Origin: Pseudomonas sp. HOU2
GTDB taxonomy: Bacteria; Pseudomonadota; Gammaproteobacteria; Pseudomonadales; Pseudomonadaceae
Reading direction: 5' to 3'
Assembly (NCBI RefSeq): GCF_040729435.1
Contig: NZ_CP160398.1
Location: 248,001-312,000 of the forward strand
DNA length: 64,000 bases
This document shows, piece after piece, positions 1-9,205 of the stretch. Position 1 is the stretch's first letter; the number at the start of each line of letters is the position of its first letter. The notes under the pieces are model-generated. The model worked only from the letters and a program-made list of their open reading frames with translations, was not told the DNA's origin and made no database searches. The position numbers were made by a program, and so were the translations under genes.

Positions 1-644
1 CGCGGAAAATACACATAGGGGTAGGGCAGCGGTGTGTTGGCAATTCGCTCCATCCCGCCCTGGCTGTTGGACAGCTCGACCATCGTCGATTCCAGCCGTG
101 CCAGCCGAATGCTGTCGAGGCGCCCGGCCTTGTATTCCCGGGCCAGCAACGCCGCGGAACCGGTGAGGATGTCGTTGGCAAAGTTGTTGGTGGTACCGCT
201 GCGGGCGAACTCATCCGCCGGGATAAACGCGCGGACTTCTTCCGGGCAAGGCTGACCTTGCAGATGCGCGGCGAGGCAATTGACGTAGGCCACATGACGG
301 CGCAACAGCGTCGCTTTCACCGGGTTCACTTCGGTGTCGGGATCATCCAGCAGCGTCAGCACCTGCCGGGCGAAGCTGCGCGAGCTGTTGATCATCATGC
401 CCCACAGGGTTCGCGCTTCCCACCAACGGTTGTAAGCGCTGCTGTTGCGGAAACTGATTAGCACCACCAGCGCTGAACCGAGCAGCGTCAGCGGCATCAG
501 CGGCAGGTTGATCTTGGCGTTGAGGAACAACATGAAGTCGACGGTGACGGCGATGTCCCAGAGCAACAGCCAGAACAGCGACCAGCCCACGTAGCCCATG
601 GTCTTGATGATCAAACGGTATTTTTTGACGATGGCTGCTTTCAA
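1..644 (-). CDS. Bestrophin-family (UPF0187-like) membrane channel protein, C-terminus cut by window edge
   Basis: About 214 N-terminal residues are present; the gene runs off the left edge of the window. The start is read as TTG at 644, because a GAGG Shine-Dalgarno sequence lies about 7 nt upstream and no ATG is better placed. The N-terminus is basic (KAAIVKKYRLIIKTMG), followed by two hydrophobic segments at roughly residues 18-65. The phrase RNSSAYNRWWEARTLWG matches the RxxxxYxRWWEAR signature of bacterial bestrophin/YneE-like proteins. Family members are pentameric anion or cation channels of the inner membrane; the ion conducted here cannot be inferred. It is co-directional with oprB, but a strong terminator at 751-790 separates them, so it is probably a separate transcription unit. 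Confidence 0.75.
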   Translation of the reverse strand, partial: MKAAIVKKYRLIIKTMGYVGWSLFWLLLWDIAVTVDFMLFLNAKINLPLMPLTLLGSALVVLISFRNSSAYNRWWEARTLWGMMINSSRSFARQVLTLLDDPDTEVNPVKATLLRRHVAYVNCLAAHLQGQPCPEEVRAFIPADEFARSGTTNNFANDILTGSAALLAREYKAGRLDSIRLARLESTMVELSNSQGGMERIANTPLPYPYVYFP

Positions 645-750
645 ACGGAAACCTCGTGGCGAGCGGTAAGCGTTAACGCCTTAGCTCGGACGCAGGTTTG
701 GGGGTAAAGGTTCGGTGTCGACTGAGCATCTTGGTTACGACAATTTTCAG

Positions 751-790
751 GCAATAAAAAACCCGGTCATTACGCCGGGTTTTTTATTGC
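751..790 (-). terminator. Rho-independent terminator downstream of oprB
   Basis: A perfect 16-bp inverted repeat (751-766 and 775-790) has an 8-nt loop. The stem has a GC core next to an A-run on one side and a T-run on the other, so it could terminate in either direction. It lies 20 nt after the oprB stop codon and should end oprB transcription before the bestrophin gene. Confidence 0.9.
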
Positions 791-810
791 CTGCAGTTCT
801 GCCAGAAGAC

Positions 811-2097
811 TCAAAGTGAGGCTTTCACCTGCAAGCCAAACACCAATGCACTGTCGATGTCCTGCCCGGAAAACGCGCCCGGTTCGATGATGTATTGCAG
901 GTTCGGGCGCAGCGTCAGCCAAGGCGTGGCCTGATAGCCGTAGCCAAGTTCGATCAACTGCTCGCCACTGTCCAGATTCGGGAACTGCGTGCCGTTGGCC
1001 ATGGCGGCGTCCTGCTGTACGTCGCGGCTGCGCGGGTTAGGCACGGCGCGGCCGTAGCCCAGAGCGACGGTGTCGCGTGGGCGACCTTCGAACGGCTTGT
1101 ACAGCACCAGACCGGTGCCGTACCACTTGCTGAATGGTGAAGCCGCTTCGCTGGCCGCCGAGTATTGGCCGAACGCATGCAGGCTGCGGCCCTCGGACGT
1201 TGGCGAACTCCATACGGCTTGATCGATCAGCAAGTAGTGACCGCCACGGCCGGAGACTTCTTTGTCGCTGCCGATGCGTTTCACGTCGGAGCTGTCGTAG
1301 TAGTAACCGAGCTTGTATTCGCCGGGCAATTGGCCCGCGTGCTTGTACACCAGCTCGATCGGCACCACGGTGCCGGTGGTGTGTTTCGGGCCCAGATGCC
1401 AGGCGCGGCTGGAGTTGCCGTTGCTTTCCGGGTCGACATTGAACGCGGCAACGCGCAGTTGCCATGACGGCGACAGGTCGTATTTCACCCGTACGCCCAG
1501 GTGCGCGTTCGGGTAGTTGGTCCAGCCGCTGCCGCCGGACATGTTCAGCGGATGGCCGCAGAAACCGGCGTTCATGAAGTTGCACAGAATTCCGCTGTCG
1601 AGGCCGCCGAGGTCGTTGCCCATGGCCATGTAGCCCAGCTTCACGTTGAGCGCCGGGGTGAACAGGCTGCGCTCGTAGCTGAGTTCGGTCAGGCGGGTGT
1701 AGAGGCCGCCGTAGTTTTCCTGGATCGGCAGACGGTTGCCAACCAGATCTTCGGAGGCGCTGTTGCCGCGACGGTCGTTGATGGTGAGCTGAACCTTGCC
1801 GGCGTTCTCCACGCCATACAACTTGCTCAGGTCGAACTGCGCGCCGAGCTTGATGTTCTGCGAGTAACGGCCGGAGCGGTGCAGACCGCCATCGGCGTTG
1901 TAAGCCATTTCGCCGGTGTAATCGCCGGTGAACTTGATCCCGTCTTGTTCCATCTGCTGGCGCAGACCGCCCCAGTCACCGGTCAGGGTGTTACGGGTCA
2001 ACAGGTTCGAATCAGTATCGGCGAAGGCGGGCAGGGTGGTGCAGGTCAGGCCCAACAGCACGCCGTTGACCCAGCCGTTACGAGTAAAACCAAACAT
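811..2097 (-). CDS. oprB: Carbohydrate-selective porin OprB
   Basis: Outer-membrane beta-barrel of the OprB family, which lets glucose and related sugars diffuse into the periplasm. The start chosen is ATG 2097, with AGGA about 9 nt upstream. It gives a clear signal peptide (MFGFTRNGWVNGVLLGLTCT, cleavage after LPAFA) and a 428-residue product of normal family length. An in-frame extension to 2190 exists but would put 31 residues before the signal peptide. Family-typical phrases include LTGDWGGLRQQMEQDGIKF near the mature N-terminus, and the chain ends in an amphipathic strand (FGLQVKASL). It lies directly downstream of gcd on the same strand, so porin and periplasmic glucose oxidation are coupled in position. 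A terminator-like hairpin after gcd and another in the oprB leader suggest separate control of the two genes. Confidence 0.92.
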   Translation of the reverse strand: MFGFTRNGWVNGVLLGLTCTTLPAFADTDSNLLTRNTLTGDWGGLRQQMEQDGIKFTGDYTGEMAYNADGGLHRSGRYSQNIKLGAQFDLSKLYGVENAGKVQLTINDRRGNSASEDLVGNRLPIQENYGGLYTRLTELSYERSLFTPALNVKLGYMAMGNDLGGLDSGILCNFMNAGFCGHPLNMSGGSGWTNYPNAHLGVRVKYDLSPSWQLRVAAFNVDPESNGNSSRAWHLGPKHTTGTVVPIELVYKHAGQLPGEYKLGYYYDSSDVKRIGSDKEVSGRGGHYLLIDQAVWSSPTSEGRSLHAFGQYSAASEAASPFSKWYGTGLVLYKPFEGRPRDTVALGYGRAVPNPRSRDVQQDAAMANGTQFPNLDSGEQLIELGYGYQATPWLTLRPNLQYIIEPGAFSGQDIDSALVFGLQVKASL

Positions 2098-2162
2098 GGA
2101 GATCTTCCTGCTCAAAGCTGTAGCGATATCGGAAAGCGGCGCGGCACCCTCAGGTGCCGCGC

Positions 2163-2197
2163 GCAAAAAGAAAGCGCCCGTGTTCAGCACGGGCGCT
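2163..2197 (-). terminator. Terminator after gcd, with a second hairpin in the oprB leader
   Basis: Arms 2173-2182 and 2188-2197 form a perfect 10-bp stem with a 5-nt loop. On the minus strand this is followed by a pyrimidine run (TTTCTTTTT), a normal intrinsic terminator for gcd. A second perfect 10-bp hairpin (2139-2148/2153-2162, loop CTCA) lies just beyond it, in the untranslated region before oprB. It has no T-run and may stabilise or control the oprB 5' end. Confidence 0.8.
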
Positions 2198-2202
2198 GCG
2201 GT

Positions 2203-4608
2203 TTACGGCAAGGCGTAAGCCATCACGTAATCGCCGCGATCGGTCGACTGACGTGCACCGCCGGCGGTGATGACGATGTACTGCTTGCCGGTCTTCGGTG
2301 AAACGAAAGTCATCGGGCCGCCCTGACTGCCGACCGGCAGACGCGCTTTCCAGATTTCTTCGCCATTGGCGCTGTTGAAGGCGCGCAGGTAGAAGTCCTG
2401 GGTACCGGCGATGAAGATCAGGCCACCTTGGGTCGACAGGGTGCCGCCGAGGGTTGGCAAACCGATCTTGATCGGCAGGTGCATGCGGATGCCCAGTGGA
2501 CCGGTGTCTTCAACGGTGCCGACCGGAACCTGCCACGCGACTTTCTGGGTCTTCATGTCGATCGCGGTCAGGGTGCCGAACGGCGGAGCCTGGCAAGGAA
2601 TGCCGGCCACCGACAGGAAGCGGTTTTTGTTCACCGCGTAAGGCGTGCCTTTGAGCGGTACCGCGCCCATGCCGGTGTTCAGCGCTTCACCACCGGACGA
2701 GGCTTGAGCCTTGTTCTGCGACGGGATCATCTGAATCCACAGACCCAGGCGCATGTCGTTGACGAAGATGAAGCCGTGCACCGGGTCAGTGGAGATGCTG
2801 CCCCAGTTCATGCCGCCCAGCGAACCCGGGAAGCTCAGCGATTTGTCGGTACCCGGCGCGGTGTACAGACCGTCGTAACGCATCGATTTGAAATCGATCC
2901 GGCACAGCAACTGGTCGTACGGGGTGGCGCCCCACATGTCCGATTCAGTCAGGTGCTGGGCACCGATCTGCGGCATGCCCACCGATTTCGGCTGGGTTGG
3001 CGAGTACGGTTCGTTCGGGATGTTCGCGGCTTTGACCGGGACTTCTTTAACCTCGGTCAACGGTTTGCCGGTGGCACGATCGAGCACGTAGATCTGCCCG
3101 GCCTTGGTGCCGATGACCAGCGCCGGAACGCTTTTGCCGTCCTTGCTGAAGTCGATCAGGCTCGGCTGCATCGGCAGGTCGAAGTCCCAGAGATCGTTGT
3201 GCACGGTCTGGAACACCCAGCGTTCATCACCGGTGGTGGCGTCCAGCGCGAGGATCGAGGCGCCGTAGGTGTGATCGAGCTTGCTGCGCTCGACACCATA
3301 AATGTCGGTGGACGAGCTGCCCATCGGCAGGAACACGGTGTTGGTCGCCGGATCGTAGGACATCGGCGCCCAGCTGTTCGGCGTGCTGCGCACATACGTG
3401 CTGCCGTCGGCCGGGGCCTGTTTGTCCTGCGGGTTACCCGGGTCGAAGGCCCAGCGCATGGCGCCAGTCATCACGTCAAAACCACGAATCACGCCGCCCG
3501 GCATGTCGGTTTGCACGTTATCGGCTACGCGACCGCCGACCACCACAGTGGTGCCGGCCATCAGCGGAGCGGAGGAGAGCTGGTAGTAGCTGTCCGGTAC
3601 GTCACCGAGACCGGCCTTCAGATCAACCTGGCCGTTGTTGCCGAAACCCTGGCAAAACTCGCCGGTGTCGGCATCGACCGCGATCAGGCGGGCGTCGATG
3701 GTGTTGGTCAGCAGACGGCGCTGGCAATTGGCAGCCGGTGCCGGTTTGGCTTCGATGATGCTCGAATTGCTTGGCTGAGCGATGCTCTTGGTCGCATCGA
3801 AATAGGCCATGCCACGGCAACGCTGCCAGACTTTCGATTGGGCGTTGATCGCGTTCTTCCACAGCTCTTTGCCGGTGTCGGCATCCAGTGCGATCAGGTT
3901 GTTGTGCGGGGTGCAGATGAACACTTTATTACCGATCTGCAGCGGGGTGAGCTGGTCTTCGGCACCGTTGCCATCGCTCTCGGCGACGTCACCGGTGTGG
4001 TAGGTCCACGCCACTTTCAGCTTGTCGACGTTGCTGCGGTTGATCTGGTCCAGCGCAGCAAAGCGGCTGCCGCCTTCGGTATTGCCGTAGTGCGCCCAGT
4101 CTTTTTGCGCCTTGTCTGGCTCAACCGGGGTCAGGCCCGGGCCAGTGCCGGTCGCGGCAACAGTCGGGTGTGCCACGAACATATTGCCGGCAGCCACCGC
4201 CAGTCCCACGGCCAGCACAGCGGCAACGCCGTAAGCGCCACGACCCGGAACACCACCGTTGGCACGCTTGAGCAGCGGATAGACCAGCGTCACCGCCAGA
4301 CCCACGGCGCTGAACATGAACAGACGCGAGAACACCGGCCAGAACACCAGCCCGGCATCGCTCACCGCCCAGATCGCTGTCCCGACCAGAAATGCCGCAA
4401 ACAGCCAGGCGCCGGCCGTCTTGAAGCGAGCGATCAGCAGACCGGAGACGGCCATCACCAGACCACCCACGAGGAAGTACCACGACCCTCCCAGGCTGAC
4501 CAGCTTCACTCCGCCAGCCGCAAGTGCCAGGCCGAGCAGGGCGATGATCACCCCCAGCCCGACCAGAATGAATTTTGATATGCCCGAGAGGCGTTGACTC
4601 TGCTTCAC
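2203..4608 (-). CDS. gcd: Membrane-bound PQQ-dependent glucose dehydrogenase
   Basis: Quinoprotein that oxidises glucose to glucono-1,5-lactone in the periplasm and passes electrons to ubiquinone. The 801-residue length fits Gcd (about 800). The N-terminal 150 residues contain five hydrophobic segments, the membrane anchor of the family. The remainder is the PQQ beta-propeller, starting around DWAHYGNTEGGSRFAAL, with repeated tryptophan-docking stretches (KVAWTYHTGD, KELWKN, MRWAFDP, ERWVFQTVHNDLWDFD, EEIWKARLP). The start is GTG at 4608, with GGGA 8 nt upstream. It sits immediately upstream of oprB, as in other pseudomonads. PQQ synthesis genes are not in the window, so the cofactor must come from another locus. 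A TAGGTA-AC-TACCTA dyad lies 40-53 bp upstream and could be a repressor site. Confidence 0.95.
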   Translation of the reverse strand: MKQSQRLSGISKFILVGLGVIIALLGLALAAGGVKLVSLGGSWYFLVGGLVMAVSGLLIARFKTAGAWLFAAFLVGTAIWAVSDAGLVFWPVFSRLFMFSAVGLAVTLVYPLLKRANGGVPGRGAYGVAAVLAVGLAVAAGNMFVAHPTVAATGTGPGLTPVEPDKAQKDWAHYGNTEGGSRFAALDQINRSNVDKLKVAWTYHTGDVAESDGNGAEDQLTPLQIGNKVFICTPHNNLIALDADTGKELWKNAINAQSKVWQRCRGMAYFDATKSIAQPSNSSIIEAKPAPAANCQRRLLTNTIDARLIAVDADTGEFCQGFGNNGQVDLKAGLGDVPDSYYQLSSAPLMAGTTVVVGGRVADNVQTDMPGGVIRGFDVMTGAMRWAFDPGNPQDKQAPADGSTYVRSTPNSWAPMSYDPATNTVFLPMGSSSTDIYGVERSKLDHTYGASILALDATTGDERWVFQTVHNDLWDFDLPMQPSLIDFSKDGKSVPALVIGTKAGQIYVLDRATGKPLTEVKEVPVKAANIPNEPYSPTQPKSVGMPQIGAQHLTESDMWGATPYDQLLCRIDFKSMRYDGLYTAPGTDKSLSFPGSLGGMNWGSISTDPVHGFIFVNDMRLGLWIQMIPSQNKAQASSGGEALNTGMGAVPLKGTPYAVNKNRFLSVAGIPCQAPPFGTLTAIDMKTQKVAWQVPVGTVEDTGPLGIRMHLPIKIGLPTLGGTLSTQGGLIFIAGTQDFYLRAFNSANGEEIWKARLPVGSQGGPMTFVSPKTGKQYIVITAGGARQSTDRGDYVMAYALP

Positions 4609-4647
4609 GTTGAATGTCCCGTTGAAATGAGGCGTGCATTATATAGA

Positions 4648-4661
4648 TAGGTAACTACCTA
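4648..4661. promoter_or_regulatory. Dyad TAGGTA-AC-TACCTA upstream of gcd (possible operator)
   Basis: A 6-bp inverted repeat with a 2-nt centre lies 40-53 bp upstream of the gcd start in an AT-rich stretch typical of a promoter. The arrangement resembles a small repressor-type operator. No regulator is adjacent, so which protein binds, if any, is unknown. Confidence 0.35.
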
Positions 4662-4813
4662 GTTAAATCACTAATTCAGTAATGAACTGTTGTTCATTGC
4701 GAAATCCCCGTCCTGAGCGGGGACCTGCGCTTTCAAGGGCCTGGAAAGATATTTGAATGCCTGAAAAAGCACCTTTTTGTCAGAAAAAATGGGAGTTATG
4801 ACAGCCGTCGCCA

Positions 4814-5260
4814 TCAGCTGCGGTTATTGCGCAGAATCGAGAAATTCAACGCCGCCGCCACACACAACCAGGCCAGATAAGGAAACAGGATCAATCCGGT
4901 GATCAAATCCAGGCGCAACGCCATAAACACCATCACCGCGACCACCAGCCACAGCACCACAAGGATCATCATGGCAGCGGCCACCTGATGCGCGCCGAAG
5001 AACACCGGCGTCCACAACGTGTTCAAGGCAATTTGCGCGGCCCACAGCGCCAGAACCGTCTGACTGCCAGGAATCAGGCTCAAGCGATAACCGGCCCAGG
5101 CCAGCAACAGATAGATGATGGTCCAGGCCACCGGAAACGCCCAATTGGGTGGGGTAAAACCGGGTTTGTTCAGCGCTTCGTACCATGGCCCTGGTTTGAA
5201 AATCACCCCGGTAGTCGCTGCAGCGCCGCACGCGATCAGAAAAATCAGAAACGTCACCAT
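4814..5260 (-). CDS. TspO/MBR family membrane protein
   Basis: A 148-residue protein, normal for the TspO/CrtK translocator-protein family. Five hydrophobic segments cover nearly the whole chain. Family hallmarks are visible: KPGPWYEALNKPGFTPPNW near the N-terminus (the GxWYxxLxKPxFxPPxW signature) and NTLWTPVFFG in the middle. TspO proteins bind tetrapyrroles and have been linked to stress responses; the ligand here is unknown. ATG 5260 is preceded by a strong AAGGAG. It lies 56 nt downstream of the hybrid kinase gene on the same strand and could be co-transcribed with it. Confidence 0.9.
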   Translation of the reverse strand: MVTFLIFLIACGAAATTGVIFKPGPWYEALNKPGFTPPNWAFPVAWTIIYLLLAWAGYRLSLIPGSQTVLALWAAQIALNTLWTPVFFGAHQVAAAMMILVVLWLVVAVMVFMALRLDLITGLILFPYLAWLCVAAALNFSILRNNRS

Positions 5261-5316
5261 TTATCACTCCTTGGCCGCAGCCACTTTCTCTGGGATTACA
5301 GCGCCGCAACGGTCGC

Positions 5317-7506
5317 TCATTCGGATTTCATCGCCAGCAGGTCGCTGACCCGCGCCACCAGCGTGTCGACGGCAAACGGCTTGGTCAGCACCTGCATGTC
5401 CGGGCCAAGCTGACCGGCACCAATCACCGCGTTTTCCGCGTACCCGGTGATGAACAGGGTCTTCAGGTTCTGGCGGATTTCCCGGCCGGCATCGGCCAGT
5501 TGCCGACCGTTCATGCCACCCGGCAAGCCGACGTCGGTGATCAGCAAGTCGATGTGAATGTCCGAGCGCAACATCTTCAGTCCGACCACACTGTCAGCGG
5601 CCTCTATCAAGGTGTAGCCGAGATCGCCGAGCACGTCAGTCAGCAGCGCCCGCACGGTAGGCTCGTCGTCCACCACCAGAATCGTCTCGCCAGCCTTGGG
5701 CAAGGCGGCCGGCGTGTTGTCCTTGTGATCCTGATTCGGCACGGGCTCGCCATGGTAGCGCGGCAGGTAAATGCACATCTCCGTGCCTTGGCCGACCTGC
5801 GAATGCACGCGCACCTGGCCACCGGACTGCTTGGCGAAACCGTAGATCATCGACAGCCCCAACCCGGTGCCCTGGCCCAACGGTTTGGTGGTGAAGAACG
5901 GATCGAAGGCCTTGGCGATGACATCGGCGGTCATCCCGGTGCCGGTATCGGTCACGCACAGGCACAGGTATTCGCCCTCGGGCATGTCCAGAGTGCGCGC
6001 CGTCTCGCAGTCCAGCGTGCGGTTGGCTGTCTCGATGGTGATGCGCCCGCCATCCGGCATCGCATCGCGCGCGTTGATGCACAGGTTGAGCAGGGCATTT
6101 TCCAACTGGCTGGCATCCACCAGCGTCGGCCAGAGCCCCGGCGCGCCGAGGGTTTCCAGAACGATGCTGGGGCCGACCGTACGCTGGATCAGTTCGGTCA
6201 TGCCGGTCATCAGCGTGTTGACATCGGTCGGTCGCGGATCGAGGGTCTGGCGCCTGGAGAACGCCAACAGACGGTGGGTCAGGGCGGCGGCTCGCTTGAC
6301 CGCGCCCTGGGCGGTCACCATGTACTTGTCGACCTCATTCAGCCGGCCCTGGCTGATGCGTGCGCCCATCAACTCAAGTGCGCCGGAAATGCCGGCCAGC
6401 AAATTGTTGAAGTCATGCGCCAGACCCCCGGTCAGTTGGCCGACGGCCTCCATTTTCTGCGACTGGCGCAGTTTCTCTTCGGCTTGCATCAACTCTGAAG
6501 TGCGCGATGACACGCGCTGCTCCAGCGTATCGTTGAGCGCGCGCAATGCAGCGATGGCGCGGTCGCGCTCCGCTTCGACATTGCGCCGTTCCTCGACATC
6601 GATCAGCACGCCGGGAAAGCGCAGCGGCGTTCCATCATCGGCACACTCAACACGGCCGTTGGCCTCAATCCACTGATATTTGCCGTCTGTGCGGCGCACA
6701 CGGTACTGGTGGGAGTAGGCGCCACCACGGCCGATGGCTTCGTTGATCGCGGTGGTCAGTCCATCCTGGTCTTCGGGATGCACGGTCACCATGACTTGTT
6801 CGAGGCCGAGCCCTTCGCGGCCCAATGCCGGGTCGAGGTCAAACACCCGGGCGAATGCTTCGTCCACGGCAAAGCGGTCTGTGAGCAGGTCCCAGTGCCA
6901 GGTGCCGATAATGGCCCCGGCGGCGAGCGCCAGTTGCACGCGCTCGACGTTCTCCCGCGCCAGCGCTTCACTGGCACGCAAACGCTCCTCGGCGTCGCGC
7001 CGCTGGGTGACGTCGTTGAACAGAATGGCGATCTGCCGGTCAGCCGGATCGCCGACCCGTACCGCGCGCACGTCGAACCAGCGTTCGAAGGTGTTGGCAT
7101 AATTTTCGAAGTTCGCCGGCTCTCCGGTCTTGGCCACGTGGCCATAGGTTTCGAACCAGAAGCTTTCCAGATTGGGCGCGAACTCGGTCACCCACTTGCC
7201 GCGCAAGTTGACCCCGCACTGGTGTTCGAACGCCGGGTTGGCTTCGACGAAGTAGTAATCGACGGGTTTATCCTCGGCGTCGAATTTGACCTTGACGATG
7301 GCGAACGCCGATTCGATGGTTTCCAGAATGGTGATGAAGCGTGCCTCGCTGCGGGCGAGCGCATCCCGACTGGCTTGCAGTTGCGCCGCCATGTCGCGAT
7401 CGAGGTCAACGACCTGTGTGTCGACCTGAGTGCTGTGAAGCGCCGCGCGCAATCGCCTTACCTCTGACTCAAGCGCTTCGCGACTAAGGTGTTCAAGGGT
7501 ATCCAT
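5317..7506 (-). CDS. PAS-containing hybrid sensor histidine kinase/response regulator
   Basis: A 729-residue hybrid kinase without obvious membrane segments, so probably cytosolic. Order of parts: N-terminal coiled coil (about 10-55), PAS (55-170, including YYFVEANPAFEHQCG), a second PAS of the PAS_3 type (190-310, including VHPEDQ and YRVRRTDGKYQWIEANGR), a coiled coil (310-345), dimerisation domain with phospho-acceptor His near residue 364 (GGLAHDFNNLL), an ATPase domain with N, G1 and G2 boxes (NLCINARDAMPDGG, VTDTGTGM, GQGTGLGLSM), and a C-terminal receiver with ILVVDDEP and phospho-acceptor Asp near residue 658 (LLITDVGLPGG). The HDFNN H-box is typical of HWE/NtrB-like soluble kinases. 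No separate output regulator is adjacent. ATG 7506 follows a weak AGG. Confidence 0.9.
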   Translation of the reverse strand: MDTLEHLSREALESEVRRLRAALHSTQVDTQVVDLDRDMAAQLQASRDALARSEARFITILETIESAFAIVKVKFDAEDKPVDYYFVEANPAFEHQCGVNLRGKWVTEFAPNLESFWFETYGHVAKTGEPANFENYANTFERWFDVRAVRVGDPADRQIAILFNDVTQRRDAEERLRASEALARENVERVQLALAAGAIIGTWHWDLLTDRFAVDEAFARVFDLDPALGREGLGLEQVMVTVHPEDQDGLTTAINEAIGRGGAYSHQYRVRRTDGKYQWIEANGRVECADDGTPLRFPGVLIDVEERRNVEAERDRAIAALRALNDTLEQRVSSRTSELMQAEEKLRQSQKMEAVGQLTGGLAHDFNNLLAGISGALELMGARISQGRLNEVDKYMVTAQGAVKRAAALTHRLLAFSRRQTLDPRPTDVNTLMTGMTELIQRTVGPSIVLETLGAPGLWPTLVDASQLENALLNLCINARDAMPDGGRITIETANRTLDCETARTLDMPEGEYLCLCVTDTGTGMTADVIAKAFDPFFTTKPLGQGTGLGLSMIYGFAKQSGGQVRVHSQVGQGTEMCIYLPRYHGEPVPNQDHKDNTPAALPKAGETILVVDDEPTVRALLTDVLGDLGYTLIEAADSVVGLKMLRSDIHIDLLITDVGLPGGMNGRQLADAGREIRQNLKTLFITGYAENAVIGAGQLGPDMQVLTKPFAVDTLVARVSDLLAMKSE

Positions 7507-7666
7507 GTGACCTGCTTGGTTGAATTTTCAGGGTCTGGCTTCATAGCGCGCGTAGGCACAACACGAGCAGTTGAACGTTGCGCTCGCAGGGGACTCGAGC
7601 GCCGATCATCCGTTGACCGGGCGCGCTGCGCTTAAGTTTCACCACCCGCGCAAGCGGGCGTTCATT

Positions 7667-9205
7667 TCAGACCGATTCGCCGTTATCCAGGCGCGCCAAC
7701 AGGTTCTGCCCGCGTTGCCACAGCGCCTCCTGCTTGGCTGGCGGCATGCGGTCGAGGTTCTTGTACATCATTGCCATGCGCTGATTGCCGCGCAGTTGTT
7801 CACCGTGGCGCATCAGAAAATGCCAGTACAACGCATTGAACGGGCAGGCATTGTCCGCGGTACTTTCGCTGACCTTGTAGGCGCACCCACGGCAGTAATC
7901 GGACATGCGATTGATGTATTGGCCACTGGCGCAATAGGGTTTGGAACCGAGGTAACCGCCATCGGCATGCATGACCATGCCCAAGGTGTTGGGCAGCTCG
8001 ACCCAGTCGAAGGCGTCCATGTAGATCGCCAGGTACCACTCACATATCTGGCTCGGCGCGATACCGGCGAGCAGGGCAAAATTGCCGGTGACCATCAGCC
8101 GTTGAATGTGGTGCGCGTAGGCGTGCTGCAGACTCTGGCCGATGGCCTGGCGCATGCAGTTCATATGCGTGGCGCCGGTCCAGTAGAACTCGGGCAGTGG
8201 CCGGTCGTTGCCGAACACATTGCCCAGTGCGTAGTCCGGCATTTTCAGCCAGTACACGCCGCGCACATATTCCCGCCAGCCAATCAGTTGACGAATGAAG
8301 CCTTCGGCGGCGTTCAGCGCAATCCTGCCGGCCCAATAAGCCGACTCGACGTCGCTGCACAACTGCCGCAAATCCAGCAGGCCTATATTGAGCGCAGCGC
8401 TGATGCGCGCATGAAACAGGAACGGTTCGTCACTGGCCATGGCGTCCTGATAATCGCCGAAGCCTGCGAGGCCATAATCGAGAAAGTATTCCCACAGCGC
8501 CTGCGCGTCGGCGTGGGTGACCGGGTAGTTGAAGTCGTCGAGTGCACCGTAATGCTGACTGAAACGCGCCTTCACCAGATCCAGCACTTCGCCGGTAATG
8601 GCGTCGTTGCTGAAGCGGATCGGGTAGGGGGCTTTCACGCCTTTGGGCAGGGCCTTGCGGTTCTCTGCATCGAAATTCCACGCGCCGCCCACCGGCGTGC
8701 CGTCGCCATTGAGCAGCAAGCGACTCTTGCGGCGCATCTCGCGATAAAAGAACTCCATGCGCAACTGCTTTTTGCCGGCAGCCCAGTTGGCGAACTCGGC
8801 GCGACTGCACAGAAAGCGCGTGTCGGCGTGCCAGTAAACGGGCAAACCACAGTCCTTGATCGATTGCTCCAGACGCCAGTCCCCGCACTCGGTGATGTGC
8901 ACTTCCTCGGCATTCAAGTGTTTCTGCCAACGCTGTAATTCCCCCGGCACCGAGCCGCTGTTGTGCGGATCATCCAGGGTCACGTATTCGACACGAACGC
9001 CCCGGTCTCGCAGTGCCTGGGCGAAATGGCGCATGGCGCTGAAGATCAGGGCAATCTTTTGTGGATGGTGCGGCACATGGCTGGCTTCTTCCATGACCTC
9101 GACCAGCAGCACAGTGTCGCGTTCGCTATTGAGCGTCTGCAATGAAGCCAGGTCGAAGGACAACTGATCGCCCAGCACCAGGCACAAACGGCGAGTAACG
9201 TTCAT
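7667..9205 (-). CDS. Cryptochrome/photolyase-related protein, FeS-BCP (PhrB-like, probable (6-4) photolyase)
   Basis: The 512-residue length fits the FeS-containing bacterial cryptochrome/photolyase class, often annotated as deoxyribodipyrimidine photolyase-related protein. The N-terminal Rossmann part begins VTRRLCLVLGDQLSFDLASL. The C-terminal FAD domain carries the conserved cysteines expected to hold a 4Fe-4S cluster, spread over CEWYLAIYMD, the CRGCAY pair and NACPFN. Members such as Agrobacterium PhrB repair (6-4) photoproducts using blue light. The ATG overlaps the stop of the upstream DUF3833 lipoprotein gene by 4 nt (ATGA), so the two are translationally coupled. Photolyase, DUF3833 and related genes occur together in light-induced operons of other pseudomonads. 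Confidence 0.88.
   Translation of the reverse strand: MNVTRRLCLVLGDQLSFDLASLQTLNSERDTVLLVEVMEEASHVPHHPQKIALIFSAMRHFAQALRDRGVRVEYVTLDDPHNSGSVPGELQRWQKHLNAEEVHITECGDWRLEQSIKDCGLPVYWHADTRFLCSRAEFANWAAGKKQLRMEFFYREMRRKSRLLLNGDGTPVGGAWNFDAENRKALPKGVKAPYPIRFSNDAITGEVLDLVKARFSQHYGALDDFNYPVTHADAQALWEYFLDYGLAGFGDYQDAMASDEPFLFHARISAALNIGLLDLRQLCSDVESAYWAGRIALNAAEGFIRQLIGWREYVRGVYWLKMPDYALGNVFGNDRPLPEFYWTGATHMNCMRQAIGQSLQHAYAHHIQRLMVTGNFALLAGIAPSQICEWYLAIYMDAFDWVELPNTLGMVMHADGGYLGSKPYCASGQYINRMSDYCRGCAYKVSESTADNACPFNALYWHFLMRHGEQLRGNQRMAMMYKNLDRMPPAKQEALWQRGQNLLARLDNGESV

Noticed and set aside
2428..4578. A long open frame antisense to gcd (716 codons), and similar long antisense frames at 19117-20580, 38738-40609 and 50029-52029
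   Set aside because: High-GC codon bias opens antisense frames; each lies opposite a well-supported gene and shows no protein family features.
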